Source of the DNA: Chloroflexota bacterium
GTDB taxonomy: Bacteria; Chloroflexota; Anaerolineae; Anaerolineales; VGOW01
Assembly (NCBI GenBank): GCA_016215145.1
Contig: JACRLA010000270.1
Span: forward strand, 1-7,463
Direction: 5' to 3'
DNA length: 7,463 bases
Below are positions 1 through 6,447 of the stretch, piece after piece. The notes under the pieces are model-generated. The model had not been told where the DNA came from, ran no database searches, and saw only the letters and a program-made list of their open reading frames with translations. The position numbers and the translations under genes are program-made. Every line of letters begins with the position of its first letter. Positions within the stretch are counted from its first letter, which is position 1.

Positions 1-399
1 AAGTATTGGGGCAAGCGCGGCGTGTATTCTTACGCGTGGCGCGATCAATTAAATAATGGCGCGGTGTTAGCCTTTGGCTCCGATTCTCCGGTGGAACCGA
101 TCAACCCCTTGTGGGGCATTCACGCCGCCGTCACTCGCCGCCGCGCCGATGGCTCGCCTTCGGAAAATGGTTGGTATCCGAATCAAAAGTTGACGGTATC
201 CGAAGCGGTAGATGGCTACACAAAGGGTCCCGCTTACGCCGCGTATAGTGAGCGTGATCGCGGCAGCATCGAGATCGGCAAGCTGGCTGATCTCACTATC
301 GTGGATCGTGATCTCTTCACCTGCGATCCGATGGCGATCCGCTATGCGAAAGTTTTAGGGACGATGGTGGGGGGCGAGTTTAACTTCCGAACCCTCTAA
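1..399 (+). CDS. Amidohydrolase family 3 (YtcJ-like) metal-dependent hydrolase, C-terminal part
   Basis: This is the last 132 codons of a gene whose 5' end lies outside the window; the frame is open from base 1, so the GTG at 22 is an internal valine and not the start. The motif GSDSPVEPINP (residues 26-36 of the visible part) matches the metal-binding aspartate region near the C-terminus of amidohydrolase-3 proteins. The later stretch GSIEIGKLADLTIVDRD is the typical return to the small beta-sandwich domain that closes the amidohydrolase fold. Family members hydrolyse C-N bonds of amides or cyclic substrates; the actual substrate cannot be told from this fragment. The gene ends in a hairpin terminator and is probably a separate transcription unit from the signalling and export genes downstream. 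Family assignment is firm, specificity unknown. Confidence 0.88.
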   Translation, partial: KYWGKRGVYSYAWRDQLNNGAVLAFGSDSPVEPINPLWGIHAAVTRRRADGSPSENGWYPNQKLTVSEAVDGYTKGPAYAAYSERDRGSIEIGKLADLTIVDRDLFTCDPMAIRYAKVLGTMVGGEFNFRTL

Positions 400-434
400 A
401 CCCTTCGGGTCTTTAAGACCCGAAGGGTTTTTTT
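398..434 (+). terminator. Intrinsic terminator of the amidohydrolase gene (33-nt hairpin element 1)
   Basis: Arms 398-413 and 415-430 are perfectly complementary over 16 bases. In practice the inner base pairs must open to leave a loop of at least three bases. The hairpin is followed by an unbroken run of seven T (428-434). It overlaps the TAA stop codon (397-399). Read as a symmetric element it is AAAC-N7-GTCT-N3-AGAC-N7-GTTT, 33 nt long, the same plan as the hairpins at 479 and 4236. Confidence 0.88.
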
Positions 435-478
435 ATCTCTCCATAATTTCTTCACACAACGGCGTTAAGATCAGCCTC

Positions 479-511
479 AGACATTGAGTGTCTCAAAGAC
501 ACTCAATGTCT
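479..511. repeat. Perfect 15-bp inverted repeat (33-nt hairpin element 2) in the response-regulator leader
   Basis: Arms 479-493 and 497-511 are exact reverse complements with a 3-nt loop (CAA). The plan is AGAC-ATTGAGT-GTCT-CAA-AGAC-ACTCAAT-GTCT. No T-run follows, so it is not a normal terminator. It ends 9 bases before the ATG at 521 and occupies the place of a ribosome binding site. A smaller palindrome, GTCTTAAGAC (508-517), overlaps its right end and could compete with it. Confidence 0.85.
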
Positions 512-520
512 TAAGACGGT

Positions 521-1201
521 ATGAGCAAAACAATTCTTGTCGTGGATGACGAACCAAAGATCGTTGACATCTGCCGCGATTATTTAAGCGCGGCGGGTTT
601 CAAAGTGATCACCGCCGCCGATGGCACGCGCGGTTTGTCGTTGGCGAGAAACGAGAAGCCCGATCTGGTGGTGTTAGATTTGATGATGCCCGGCATGGAC
701 GGACTCGATGTGTGCCGCCAACTTCGGCGCGAAGGCACGATGCCCATTGTGATGCTGACGGCGCGCGTGGAAGAGAGCGATAAGTTGATCGGGCTTGAAC
801 TGGGCGCGGACGATTACATCACCAAACCGTTCAGCCCGCGTGAACTGGTAGCGCGAGTGCGAACTGTGCTGCGCCGTGCCGAAGGTTCTTCCTCTCCCGC
901 CGAAATGATCCGCGCCGCCGACCTGACGTTGGATCGTAATCGTTACGTCGCCGCTCTGCCAACGGGTGAAGTGTCGTTGACTCCCACCGAGTTCGAGATA
1001 CTTGCGGCGTTAGCCAGCCAACCCGGACGAATTTTTTCGCGCGGGCAATTGTTAATGGCGGCGCGCGGCGTGGCGTTTGAAAGCTACGAGCGCGCAATTG
1101 ATTCACACATCCGCAACTTGCGACGTAAGATCGAACCCGATGATCGCGAACCGCGATATATTGTTACAGTGCATGGGGTGGGGTATAAATTTGCAGAATG
1201 A
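521..1201 (+). CDS. OmpR/PhoB-family response regulator (BaeR-like)
   Basis: A 226-residue cytoplasmic DNA-binding response regulator. The N-terminal receiver domain (about 4-118) shows the acidic pocket D9-D10, the phospho-acceptor D53 in the motif VVLDLMMPGMDG, the switch residues T80 and Y99, and the conserved lysine K102 in TKPF. The C-terminal winged-helix domain (about 130-226) carries LTPTEFEIL, the recognition-helix region ERAIDSHIRNLRRKIE and the closing hairpin VHGVGYKF. All key residues are present, so it should be functional. The ATG at 521 gives a standard start (MSKTILVVDDEP), but no Shine-Dalgarno sequence is visible because a hairpin fills that position. Its TGA overlaps the kinase ATG by 4 bp, which points to translational coupling. 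The likely target is the export operon that follows (inference from gene order). The C-terminal domain resembles BaeR, but no symbol is assigned. Confidence 0.95.
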   Translation: MSKTILVVDDEPKIVDICRDYLSAAGFKVITAADGTRGLSLARNEKPDLVVLDLMMPGMDGLDVCRQLRREGTMPIVMLTARVEESDKLIGLELGADDYITKPFSPRELVARVRTVLRRAEGSSSPAEMIRAADLTLDRNRYVAALPTGEVSLTPTEFEILAALASQPGRIFSRGQLLMAARGVAFESYERAIDSHIRNLRRKIEPDDREPRYIVTVHGVGYKFAE

Positions 1202-2610
1202 CACACCTCATAGACCCCGCCCACTCCGCCTCACAGATACGCCGCCGATTGTGGATGCTGCTCGTTCAAGCGTTTACAGCCGTTGTGTTGTTGACGATTC
1301 TTTTGCTGGTGGTGTTGAGCGTCTTGGTCATCAACGCCCAATCGCCGCGCGTATTCTTCTTCGTGCCGTCGGTCGCTTACGCTCTGGAAGGTTTTTATTT
1401 GGGTCAAGGAAATTGGACCGGCGTTGAGAGGCTCTCAGGAGATGCCGGCACTTTGCGCTTTAACAATCGTGGACCCGATTGGGAACGTGATGCGGTGCTG
1501 TTGGATGAAAAAGGAAACGTGTTGGTGGATTATAGCGGCGGCACTTCCAACGTTGGCAAGCCGTATACGACGCGCCGCGAAGATTTACGTTTTCCGTTGC
1601 GCGTGAAGGGCAACCAAGTGGGGATGTTGATCGTGCGCGGCAGACCCAGCGAGCCTAGCTTTGAGCAAAGCGAAACAGCGTTACTCTGGCGCACGCTCAG
1701 CGGCTTATTATTTCCAATAGGATTCATTTCTTTCTTCACCGGTTTAATGACTGTGGTGATCGGCTTGGTGCTGATGCGCCGCGTGGTCTCGCCCTTAGTA
1801 GATGTGATCGCCGCCGCGCAACTCGTCGCCGCCGGTGATCTCAGCACGCGCGTGCAAGTGAAAGGGCGCGGCGACTTGCGCGACTTGAGCGAAAGTTTTA
1901 ACCGCATGGCCGATTCGTTAGAGCGCAACGATCTGGATCGGCGGGCGATGCTCGCCGACGTTGCCCACGAACTCCGCACGCCGCTCACCATTTTGCGCGG
2001 ACGGCTCGAAGGCATCATTGACAACGTCTATCCGGCAGACGAAGAACACATCGCGCCGGTTCTCGAAGAGACGTATATGCTGGAGCGCGTGATTGACGAC
2101 CTGCATCTTCTGTCGTTGGCAGAGGCGCGGCAACTGCATTTCGATCTGGCGCAAGTAGATTTGGGCGAGAGCGCGCGGCACGCAGTGGATCTGTTTGAGA
2201 TGGCGGCTTCGGAGAAAAATATTAAGTTGAAGGTGGATGTGGAAAATGATCTGCCGACGGTATCCGCCGATGGACAACGGGTAGAGCAGGTGATCAGCAA
2301 TTTGTTGAATAATGCGATTCAATACATTCCCGCTCAGGGTGAGGTGATCGTGGATGTGAAGCGCACGGCGCACGGGGTCGCCGTCAGCGTCAGCGATAAC
2401 GGACCCGGCGTCCCCGACGATGATCTGCCAAAATTGTTTGACCGATTCTGGCGAGCCGAAAAATCGCGCGCCCGATCATCGGGCGGAGCCGGACTCGGCT
2501 TGGCGATTGCCCGTCAATTGATCGAAGCGCAGGGCGGGATGATCCGCGCCAGCAACGTGCCGGGCGGCGGGTTGAAGATCACGTTTGAGTTAAAGAGTAA
2601 CACGATATAA
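1198..2610 (+). CDS. Membrane sensor histidine kinase with HAMP domain (BaeS-like)
   Basis: A 470-residue kinase that partners the response regulator just upstream (ATGA overlap). Visible order: cytoplasmic N-terminus; TM1 at about 19-46; an extracytoplasmic sensor region at about 47-162; TM2 at about 164-194; a HAMP linker at about 195-245; the HisKA dimerisation helix with the phospho-acceptor H257 in DVAHELRTPL; and the ATPase domain with N-box N368 (SNLLNNAIQ), G1 motif DNGPG (400-404), F-box LFDRFWRAEKS and G2 motif GGAGLGLA (429-436). The sensor begins with FYLGQGNWTGVERL, a pattern also seen at the start of the sensor region in BaeS-like kinases. It shows no recognisable ligand-binding fold by eye, so the signal is unknown. 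An envelope-stress or antimicrobial-compound signal is plausible given the exporter genes downstream. All catalytic motifs look intact. Confidence 0.95.
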   Translation: MTHLIDPAHSASQIRRRLWMLLVQAFTAVVLLTILLLVVLSVLVINAQSPRVFFFVPSVAYALEGFYLGQGNWTGVERLSGDAGTLRFNNRGPDWERDAVLLDEKGNVLVDYSGGTSNVGKPYTTRREDLRFPLRVKGNQVGMLIVRGRPSEPSFEQSETALLWRTLSGLLFPIGFISFFTGLMTVVIGLVLMRRVVSPLVDVIAAAQLVAAGDLSTRVQVKGRGDLRDLSESFNRMADSLERNDLDRRAMLADVAHELRTPLTILRGRLEGIIDNVYPADEEHIAPVLEETYMLERVIDDLHLLSLAEARQLHFDLAQVDLGESARHAVDLFEMAASEKNIKLKVDVENDLPTVSADGQRVEQVISNLLNNAIQYIPAQGEVIVDVKRTAHGVAVSVSDNGPGVPDDDLPKLFDRFWRAEKSRARSSGGAGLGLAIARQLIEAQGGMIRASNVPGGGLKITFELKSNTI

Positions 2611-2626
2611 TTTTCTTCTCAAAAGC

Positions 2627-2632
2627 AAGGAG
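2627..2632 (+). promoter_or_regulatory. Ribosome binding site of the adaptor gene
   Basis: AAGGAG lies 11 bases before the ATG at 2644, slightly far but the only strong Shine-Dalgarno match in the 33-bp gap after the kinase stop. It supports the ATG at 2644 over the second ATG at 2647. No terminator lies in this gap, so the kinase and adaptor are probably co-transcribed. Confidence 0.7.
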
Positions 2633-2643
2633 ACTTTAAAACT

Positions 2644-4227
2644 ATGATGGCATTTTTGAAAGCTCGATGGAAATTGATAACAATTGTTGTGGTGGTGTTG
2701 GCGCTTGCCGTGGGCGGCTACTTTGGCTGGCAAGCCTACACCGCGCAGCAAACGGCGGCGACGGCGATTGCCCGCACTGGCGACGTGACTCAGATCACGG
2801 CGGTGACGACTGTGGATTCATCCGGCACGGTCAGCCCGATTCAATCGTCTACGCTAGGTTGGAAGATCACCGGCACCATTGCCCAAGTGAATGTGAAAGT
2901 GGGCGACAAGGTAAAAACCAATGATGTGTTGATGATCCTTGATCCTCTCACCGTTCCGCAAACGGTCATTCAGGCGCAGTCGGATTTGATCAACGCCAAG
3001 AAGACGTTGGATGATCTGATCAAGCCGCCCGATCTCACCGTCGCCAACGCTCGCAAGGCGGTTGCCGATGCGGATGGCGCGTTGAAGACAGCCAACGATG
3101 AGCTGCGAACTCTCACCAGCCCAGCCGACCAATCCTATTTTGATTCGGTCAACGATGCGAAATTGGCGGTGGCAAGCGCCGAAGGCAGCTTACAGTTAAC
3201 CAATGTGAGCGCGGATGTGCAAGCGTATTACTCGCAAGTGGCGACCACCAACCGCGCCTACAGCGATTTTCTCAAGGCGAAAGAGAAATACGACAACAGC
3301 AACCAGTCGCAAGAAGCCTACGACGCTATGAAACGCGCCGAAGCCACGTATCAAAACTCGGTCTCGCAGCAGCAAGTGTATGAGCTCAAGATCAGCATGG
3401 ACAAGTCGAGCAAGAGTGACGCGCTGGCGAAAGCCCAAAAGAAGTTAAGCGATGCTCAGACTAATTTAAATACTGCCATCGGCGGACCGACCTCAATTGA
3501 TTTGGCGAAGGCGCGAGCAAAAGTGGAAGTGGCGCAGGCGCAATTGGCTGACGCCAAAGACAAGTTGAATAAACTTTTGGCGGGTGCCGACCCGCGCGAC
3601 ATCGCCTCGGCGATGGCGAAATTACAAGCGGCACAAGCCTCCGCCGATTCGTTGATGATCCGCGCGCCGTTTGACGGCGAGATTCTGCAAGTGAATTATC
3701 AAGCAGGTGACGCGGCGCTGACCAGCAACACGGCAATCGTCTTGGCGAATCGAACCAAAATTTATGTTGAAGTGTTGGTGGACGAGAGTGAAGTGACGCG
3801 GGTGAGACTCGGCAGCCGCGCTAGTGTGACGGCGAACCCGTTACCCGATGTGAAGATTGACGGTGTGGTGTCGCGCATCAACACTATCGGCGTGAAGGAT
3901 CAAGGGTTGACCAAGTACGGTGTGCGGGTGGACGTGACGAAAGTAGACCCGCGTTTGTTGACGGGCATGACGGCGACGGTGAGCATCATCACGAATGTTA
4001 ACAACAACGCTTTGGCGGTGCCGCTCGATGCCGTGCAAAACGACAGCGGCGGCGAGTTTGTGAATCGCGTTCTTAATGGCACGACCGAGCGCGTGAGCGT
4101 GAAGAGCGGTCAGTTGATTGAAGATGTCGTGGTGGTGGCGGGTGATCTTAAACCCGGCGATAAGGTGCAACTGGTTCAAGCGAAATCTACGACCACCACA
4201 CAGTTTGGACCGGGCGGTTTACGGTAA
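2644..4227 (+). CDS. HlyD/MacA-type periplasmic/extracytoplasmic adaptor (membrane fusion protein, YknX-like)
   Basis: A 527-residue adaptor subunit of a tripartite-like ABC exporter. It starts with a short positive stretch and one hydrophobic anchor (about 10-30), with no lipobox. The first half of the lipoyl/barrel-sandwich domain is at about 59-105 (GTVSP, then LGWKITGTIAQVNVKVGDKV). A long alanine/lysine/glutamine-rich coiled-coil hairpin covers about 107-335. The second lipoyl half starts at about 337 (MIRAPFDGEILQV). A beta-barrel (about 370-450) and a membrane-proximal region up to about 512 (VPLDAV, later LKPGDKV) follow, with a short Gly-rich tail. It is longer than MacA-type adaptors of roughly 370-400 residues because of the extended coiled coil. 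No TolC-like gene is visible, as expected for monoderm-type YknXYZ systems. It lies between the two-component pair and the ATPase, so it is almost certainly part of the same exporter. Substrate unknown. Confidence 0.93.
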   Translation: MMAFLKARWKLITIVVVVLALAVGGYFGWQAYTAQQTAATAIARTGDVTQITAVTTVDSSGTVSPIQSSTLGWKITGTIAQVNVKVGDKVKTNDVLMILDPLTVPQTVIQAQSDLINAKKTLDDLIKPPDLTVANARKAVADADGALKTANDELRTLTSPADQSYFDSVNDAKLAVASAEGSLQLTNVSADVQAYYSQVATTNRAYSDFLKAKEKYDNSNQSQEAYDAMKRAEATYQNSVSQQQVYELKISMDKSSKSDALAKAQKKLSDAQTNLNTAIGGPTSIDLAKARAKVEVAQAQLADAKDKLNKLLAGADPRDIASAMAKLQAAQASADSLMIRAPFDGEILQVNYQAGDAALTSNTAIVLANRTKIYVEVLVDESEVTRVRLGSRASVTANPLPDVKIDGVVSRINTIGVKDQGLTKYGVRVDVTKVDPRLLTGMTATVSIITNVNNNALAVPLDAVQNDSGGEFVNRVLNGTTERVSVKSGQLIEDVVVVAGDLKPGDKVQLVQAKSTTTTQFGPGGLR

Positions 4228-4235
4228 TTGCGTGA

Positions 4236-4268
4236 AGACTTCCGAAGTCTGCGAGACTTCGGAAGTCT
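4236..4268. repeat. Perfect inverted repeat (33-nt hairpin element 3) between adaptor and ATPase genes
   Basis: AGAC-TTCCGAA-GTCT-GCG-AGAC-TTCGGAA-GTCT. The arms extend one more pair (4235 with 4269), giving 16 perfect pairs around a 3-nt loop. Only three T in all follow the C at 4267 and then GG, so termination should be weak at most. The hairpin begins 8 bases after the adaptor stop and ends 15 bases before the ATPase ATG. It might stabilise the upstream transcript or cause partial polarity (inference). Confidence 0.85.
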
Positions 4269-4283
4269 TTGGCTGGATTTAAT

Positions 4284-5033
4284 ATGACCTCAATTATCGA
4301 AGCAGAGAATCTGACGAAAATTTATAAAATGGGCGATACGGAAGTTCACGCGCTGGATGGCGTGGATTTGCGAATCAACAAAGGCGAGATGTTATCGATC
4401 ATGGGTCCCTCCGGGTCGGGCAAGAGTACCTTGATGGCGATCATCGGTTGTCTCGATCTGCCGACGAGCGGGTCGTATCGCCTGGAAGGACTCAACGTTG
4501 AAACGATGACCGACGATCAACTCGCCAATGTCCGCAGTCGCAAGATCGGATTTGTCTTTCAACAATTTAATTTACTGGCGCGCACCAGCGCATTGGACAA
4601 CGTGATGCTGCCGATGTATTACAGCGGCGCTAAAAGTAAAGAACGGCGCGAGAAATCGCAAGAAGCGTTACGCATCGTTGGTCTGGCTGACCGTATGCAC
4701 CATCGCCCTAACGAACTTTCGGGAGGTCAGCAGCAGCGCGTGGCAATTGCGCGAGCGTTGGTTAACAATCCTTCGATCTTACTCGCCGATGAACCGACGG
4801 GCGCGCTCGACAGCAAAACCGGCACCGAGATCATTGCCCTGTTTCAAAAACTGCATTACGAGTTGGGGCAAACAGTTATCTTTGTGTCTCACGATCCGTT
4901 TATTGCCCGCCACACCGAGCGCGTGATCCGACTCTCGGATGGCAAGGTTGTTGACGATGAGAAGATCGATCCGCTCAAAGCGGGTGCGCCGCGTCCTAGT
5001 GAGATTGCGTTGTTAAAAGAGGCGCATCATTAA
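4284..5033 (+). CDS. ABC transporter ATP-binding protein, MacB/LolD/YknY family
   Basis: A 249-residue cytoplasmic ATPase that powers the adjacent MacB-type permease. Motifs in order: Walker A GPSGSGKST (41-49), Q-loop around Q93-Q94 (FVFQQFNLL), ABC signature LSGGQQQR (145-152), Walker B ILLADEP (165-171) followed by TGALDS D-loop, and H-loop H203 (VSHDP). The motif set and the FNLL sequence after the Q-loop are typical of the MacB/LolD/FtsE branch of mechanotransmission-type ABC proteins. The ATG at 4284 is chosen. A TTG at 4269 would add five residues but lies inside the arm of a perfect hairpin, and MTSIIEAENLTKIYKMGD is the usual start for the family. Only a weak GGA (4275-4277) serves as a ribosome binding site. 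All catalytic residues are present. Confidence 0.95.
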   Translation: MTSIIEAENLTKIYKMGDTEVHALDGVDLRINKGEMLSIMGPSGSGKSTLMAIIGCLDLPTSGSYRLEGLNVETMTDDQLANVRSRKIGFVFQQFNLLARTSALDNVMLPMYYSGAKSKERREKSQEALRIVGLADRMHHRPNELSGGQQQRVAIARALVNNPSILLADEPTGALDSKTGTEIIALFQKLHYELGQTVIFVSHDPFIARHTERVIRLSDGKVVDDEKIDPLKAGAPRPSEIALLKEAHH

Positions 5034-5100
5034 GTATTCCGTATTTCGTATTCCGTAATGAGCAACGATCAATACGCAATACGCTATACGCTATACGCTT
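5034..5100. repeat. Inverted array of 7-bp repeats (ATACGNN) filling the ATPase-permease gap
   Basis: The left half (5034-5058) holds GTAT followed by three NNCGTAT-type units (TCCGTAT, TTCGTAT, TCCGTAA). The right half (5072-5099) holds four units in the opposite sense: ATACGCA, then ATACGCT three times. The two halves could pair as an imperfect hairpin with five paired bases and a two-base mismatch in each heptad. The array takes up nearly the whole 73-bp gap and leaves no ribosome binding site before the ATG at 5107. Confidence 0.8.
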
Positions 5101-5106
5101 AACTCT

Positions 5107-5646
5107 ATGGGCTTCCAAGAAAACTTTCGCATTGCGCTTCGCGCGCTCGCCGCTAACAAATTACGATCCGGACTCACCATGTTGGGCATCATCATCGGCG
5201 TGGGAGCAGTGGTGGCGTTGATGGCAGTGGGCAATGGCGCCACGGCTGACATCACGGCTCAGGTGCAGAGCATCGGTTCAAATTTGGTCACCGTCTCACC
5301 CGGACGTTTTCAACCGGGTAATGTGCAGCGCGCGCCCGCCTTTTTGTATTACGCTGATTACGAAGCGTTGGCGCAAAATTTGAATAACATCTCCGACATC
5401 ATTCCGACTTTTCAGCGCAACATGACGGTCACGTCTGGCACCAGTTCTCAAGATATTTCCATCACCGCAACCAGTTCGCGATTTCTAAGCGTGCGCTCGT
5501 ACGAAGTTGAGTTGGGGCGGTTCATCACGGAAAATGATCGCACGGGTCTGGCGCGGGTGGCGGTGATCGGCTCGCAGACGGCAAAAGATTTTTTTGGCGG
5601 TTCATCACGGAAAATGATCGCACGGGTCTGGCGCGGGTGGCGGTGA
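5107..5646 (+). pseudogene. MacB/FtsX-type ABC permease, N-terminal fragment of a frameshifted gene
   Basis: This is the 5' part of a permease gene broken by a tandem duplication. The start MGFQENFRIALRALAANK is confirmed by the downstream paralogue at 6556, which begins the same way. It contains a short cytoplasmic helix, TM1 at about 21-42 (TMLGIIIGVGAVVALM), and the first part of the MacB-type extracytoplasmic domain up to the motif QTAKDFFGG. The frame then runs into the second copy of the 80-bp repeat in the wrong phase and stops at 179 residues after 15 unrelated ones. Removing one repeat copy would give one uninterrupted 408-residue protein, the usual length for stand-alone MacB-type permeases (YknZ-like). 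No Shine-Dalgarno sequence precedes it. As it stands the fragment has one TM helix and could not form a permease unless frameshifting rescues it. Confidence 0.88.
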
Positions 5647-5680
5647 TCGGCTCGCAGACGGCAAAAGATTTTTTTGGCGG
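5516..5680 (+). repeat. Exact tandem duplication, 80-bp period, inside the first permease gene
   Basis: Bases 5521-5600 are repeated exactly at 5601-5680. With the shared GGCGG at both edges (5516-5520 and 5596-5600), the identity covers 85 bases. Since 80 is not a multiple of three, the second copy is out of phase. The paralogue (6961-7047 region) has only one copy, so the duplication is derived. GGCGG microhomology at both ends fits replication slippage. Confidence 0.97.
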
Positions 5681-6413
5681 GCTTAATCCAATCGGACGCA
5701 TGATCAAAATTAACGGCACTGAGTTTGAAGTGGTGGGTAAACTGAAAGAGAAAGGTTCGTCGGGTTTTGGAAACGTGGATTCGATCATCATCGTTCCGTT
5801 GGAGACGGGTTACGAAAAATTGTTTGGTTCAGGCGCGGTGAACAACGGTAAATTAAGACTTACGGATATTGCCATGTCGGCGGCGTCCCCGCAGGCAGTG
5901 ACCGATGTTTTGATTCAGGTCGAGCGCATCTTGCGGAGTCAGCGCCACATCGGTTTGAACGATCCCATTGACTTCAGTGTTAACAGCCAAGCGGCGTTTC
6001 TCACCACGTTGAATACCATCACCACAACGCTCACTGCGTTCTTGGGATTCATCGCCGGTATTTCGTTGCTGGTCGGCGGCATCGGTATTATGAATATCAT
6101 GTTGGTCTCGGTTACGGAACGCACGCGCGAGATCGGTTTGCGTAAAGCGGTGGGCGCGACTCGTCGGACGATCCTCTTTCAGTTTTTGGTCGAGACGTTG
6201 GTCTTGAGCATGGTCGGCGGCGGGTTGGGAATCTCGTTGGGGTGGTTGACGGCATTTATTGTGCGCTCGTTGAATGTGGTGAAAGCGCAAGTGACTCTCG
6301 ATTCTGTTTTGTTAGCCTTTAGCTTGTCGGCGGCAGTCGGAATCTTTTTTGGTTTGTATCCGGCGTTCCGCGCCTCACGCTTGCAGCCGATAGATGCTCT
6401 GCGGTATGAATAA
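5637..6413 (+). pseudogene. MacB/FtsX-type ABC permease, C-terminal fragment of the same frameshifted gene
   Basis: The rest of the permease resumes in the second copy of the repeat, in the frame one base back. Its open frame begins after a TGA at 5535-5537; the first usable start is a GTG at 5637 that overlaps the upstream fragment by 10 bp. It carries the end of the extracytoplasmic domain, TM2 (FLGFIAGISLLVGGIGIMNI), the cytoplasmic coupling motif ERTREIGLRKAVGATRR, TM3 (FLVETLVLSMVGGGLG), TM4 (SAAVGIFFGLYPA) and the family-typical end ASRLQPIDALRYE. The GTG is unlikely to be a natural start, because the family needs TM1 and the first half of the outer domain. The sequence is otherwise undamaged to its stop, so the break is recent or artefactual. 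Confidence 0.87.
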
Positions 6414-6447
6414 ATGAACAATAAATAATGAACAATGAACAATGAAA
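6413..6447. repeat. Tandem 7-bp repeats (AATGAAC) after the first permease
   Basis: Five consecutive heptads begin inside the TAA stop codon: AATGAAC, AATAAAT, AATGAAC, AATGAAC, AATGAAA. Three are identical and two are diverged. They run into the left arm of the following terminator hairpin. The units share the 7-bp period, but not the sequence, of the array at 5034-5100. Confidence 0.82.

Noticed and set aside
22..399. Complete small protein starting at GTG 22
   Set aside because: The frame is open to base 1 and the fold matches only the end of a much longer amidohydrolase.
443..471. Possible promoter before the response regulator (TAAGAT at 466-471)
   Set aside because: The -10 match is fair, but no -35 sequence is found at 16-18 bases upstream.
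398..511. CRISPR array suggested by 33-nt repeats
   Set aside because: The elements differ in their arms, are not regularly spaced, and have no cas gene nearby.
1918..2373. Long reverse-strand open frame opposite the kinase
   Set aside because: It lies entirely opposite conserved kinase motifs and its translation resembles no family; it is a codon-bias shadow.
4269..4283. TTG start adding five residues to the ATPase
   Set aside because: It lies in the arm of a perfect hairpin and the ATG at 4284 gives the standard family N-terminus.
5637..6413. Independent gene with GTG start
   Set aside because: The sequence continues the upstream permease exactly and lacks TM1; it is the displaced 3' part of one gene, not a separate gene.
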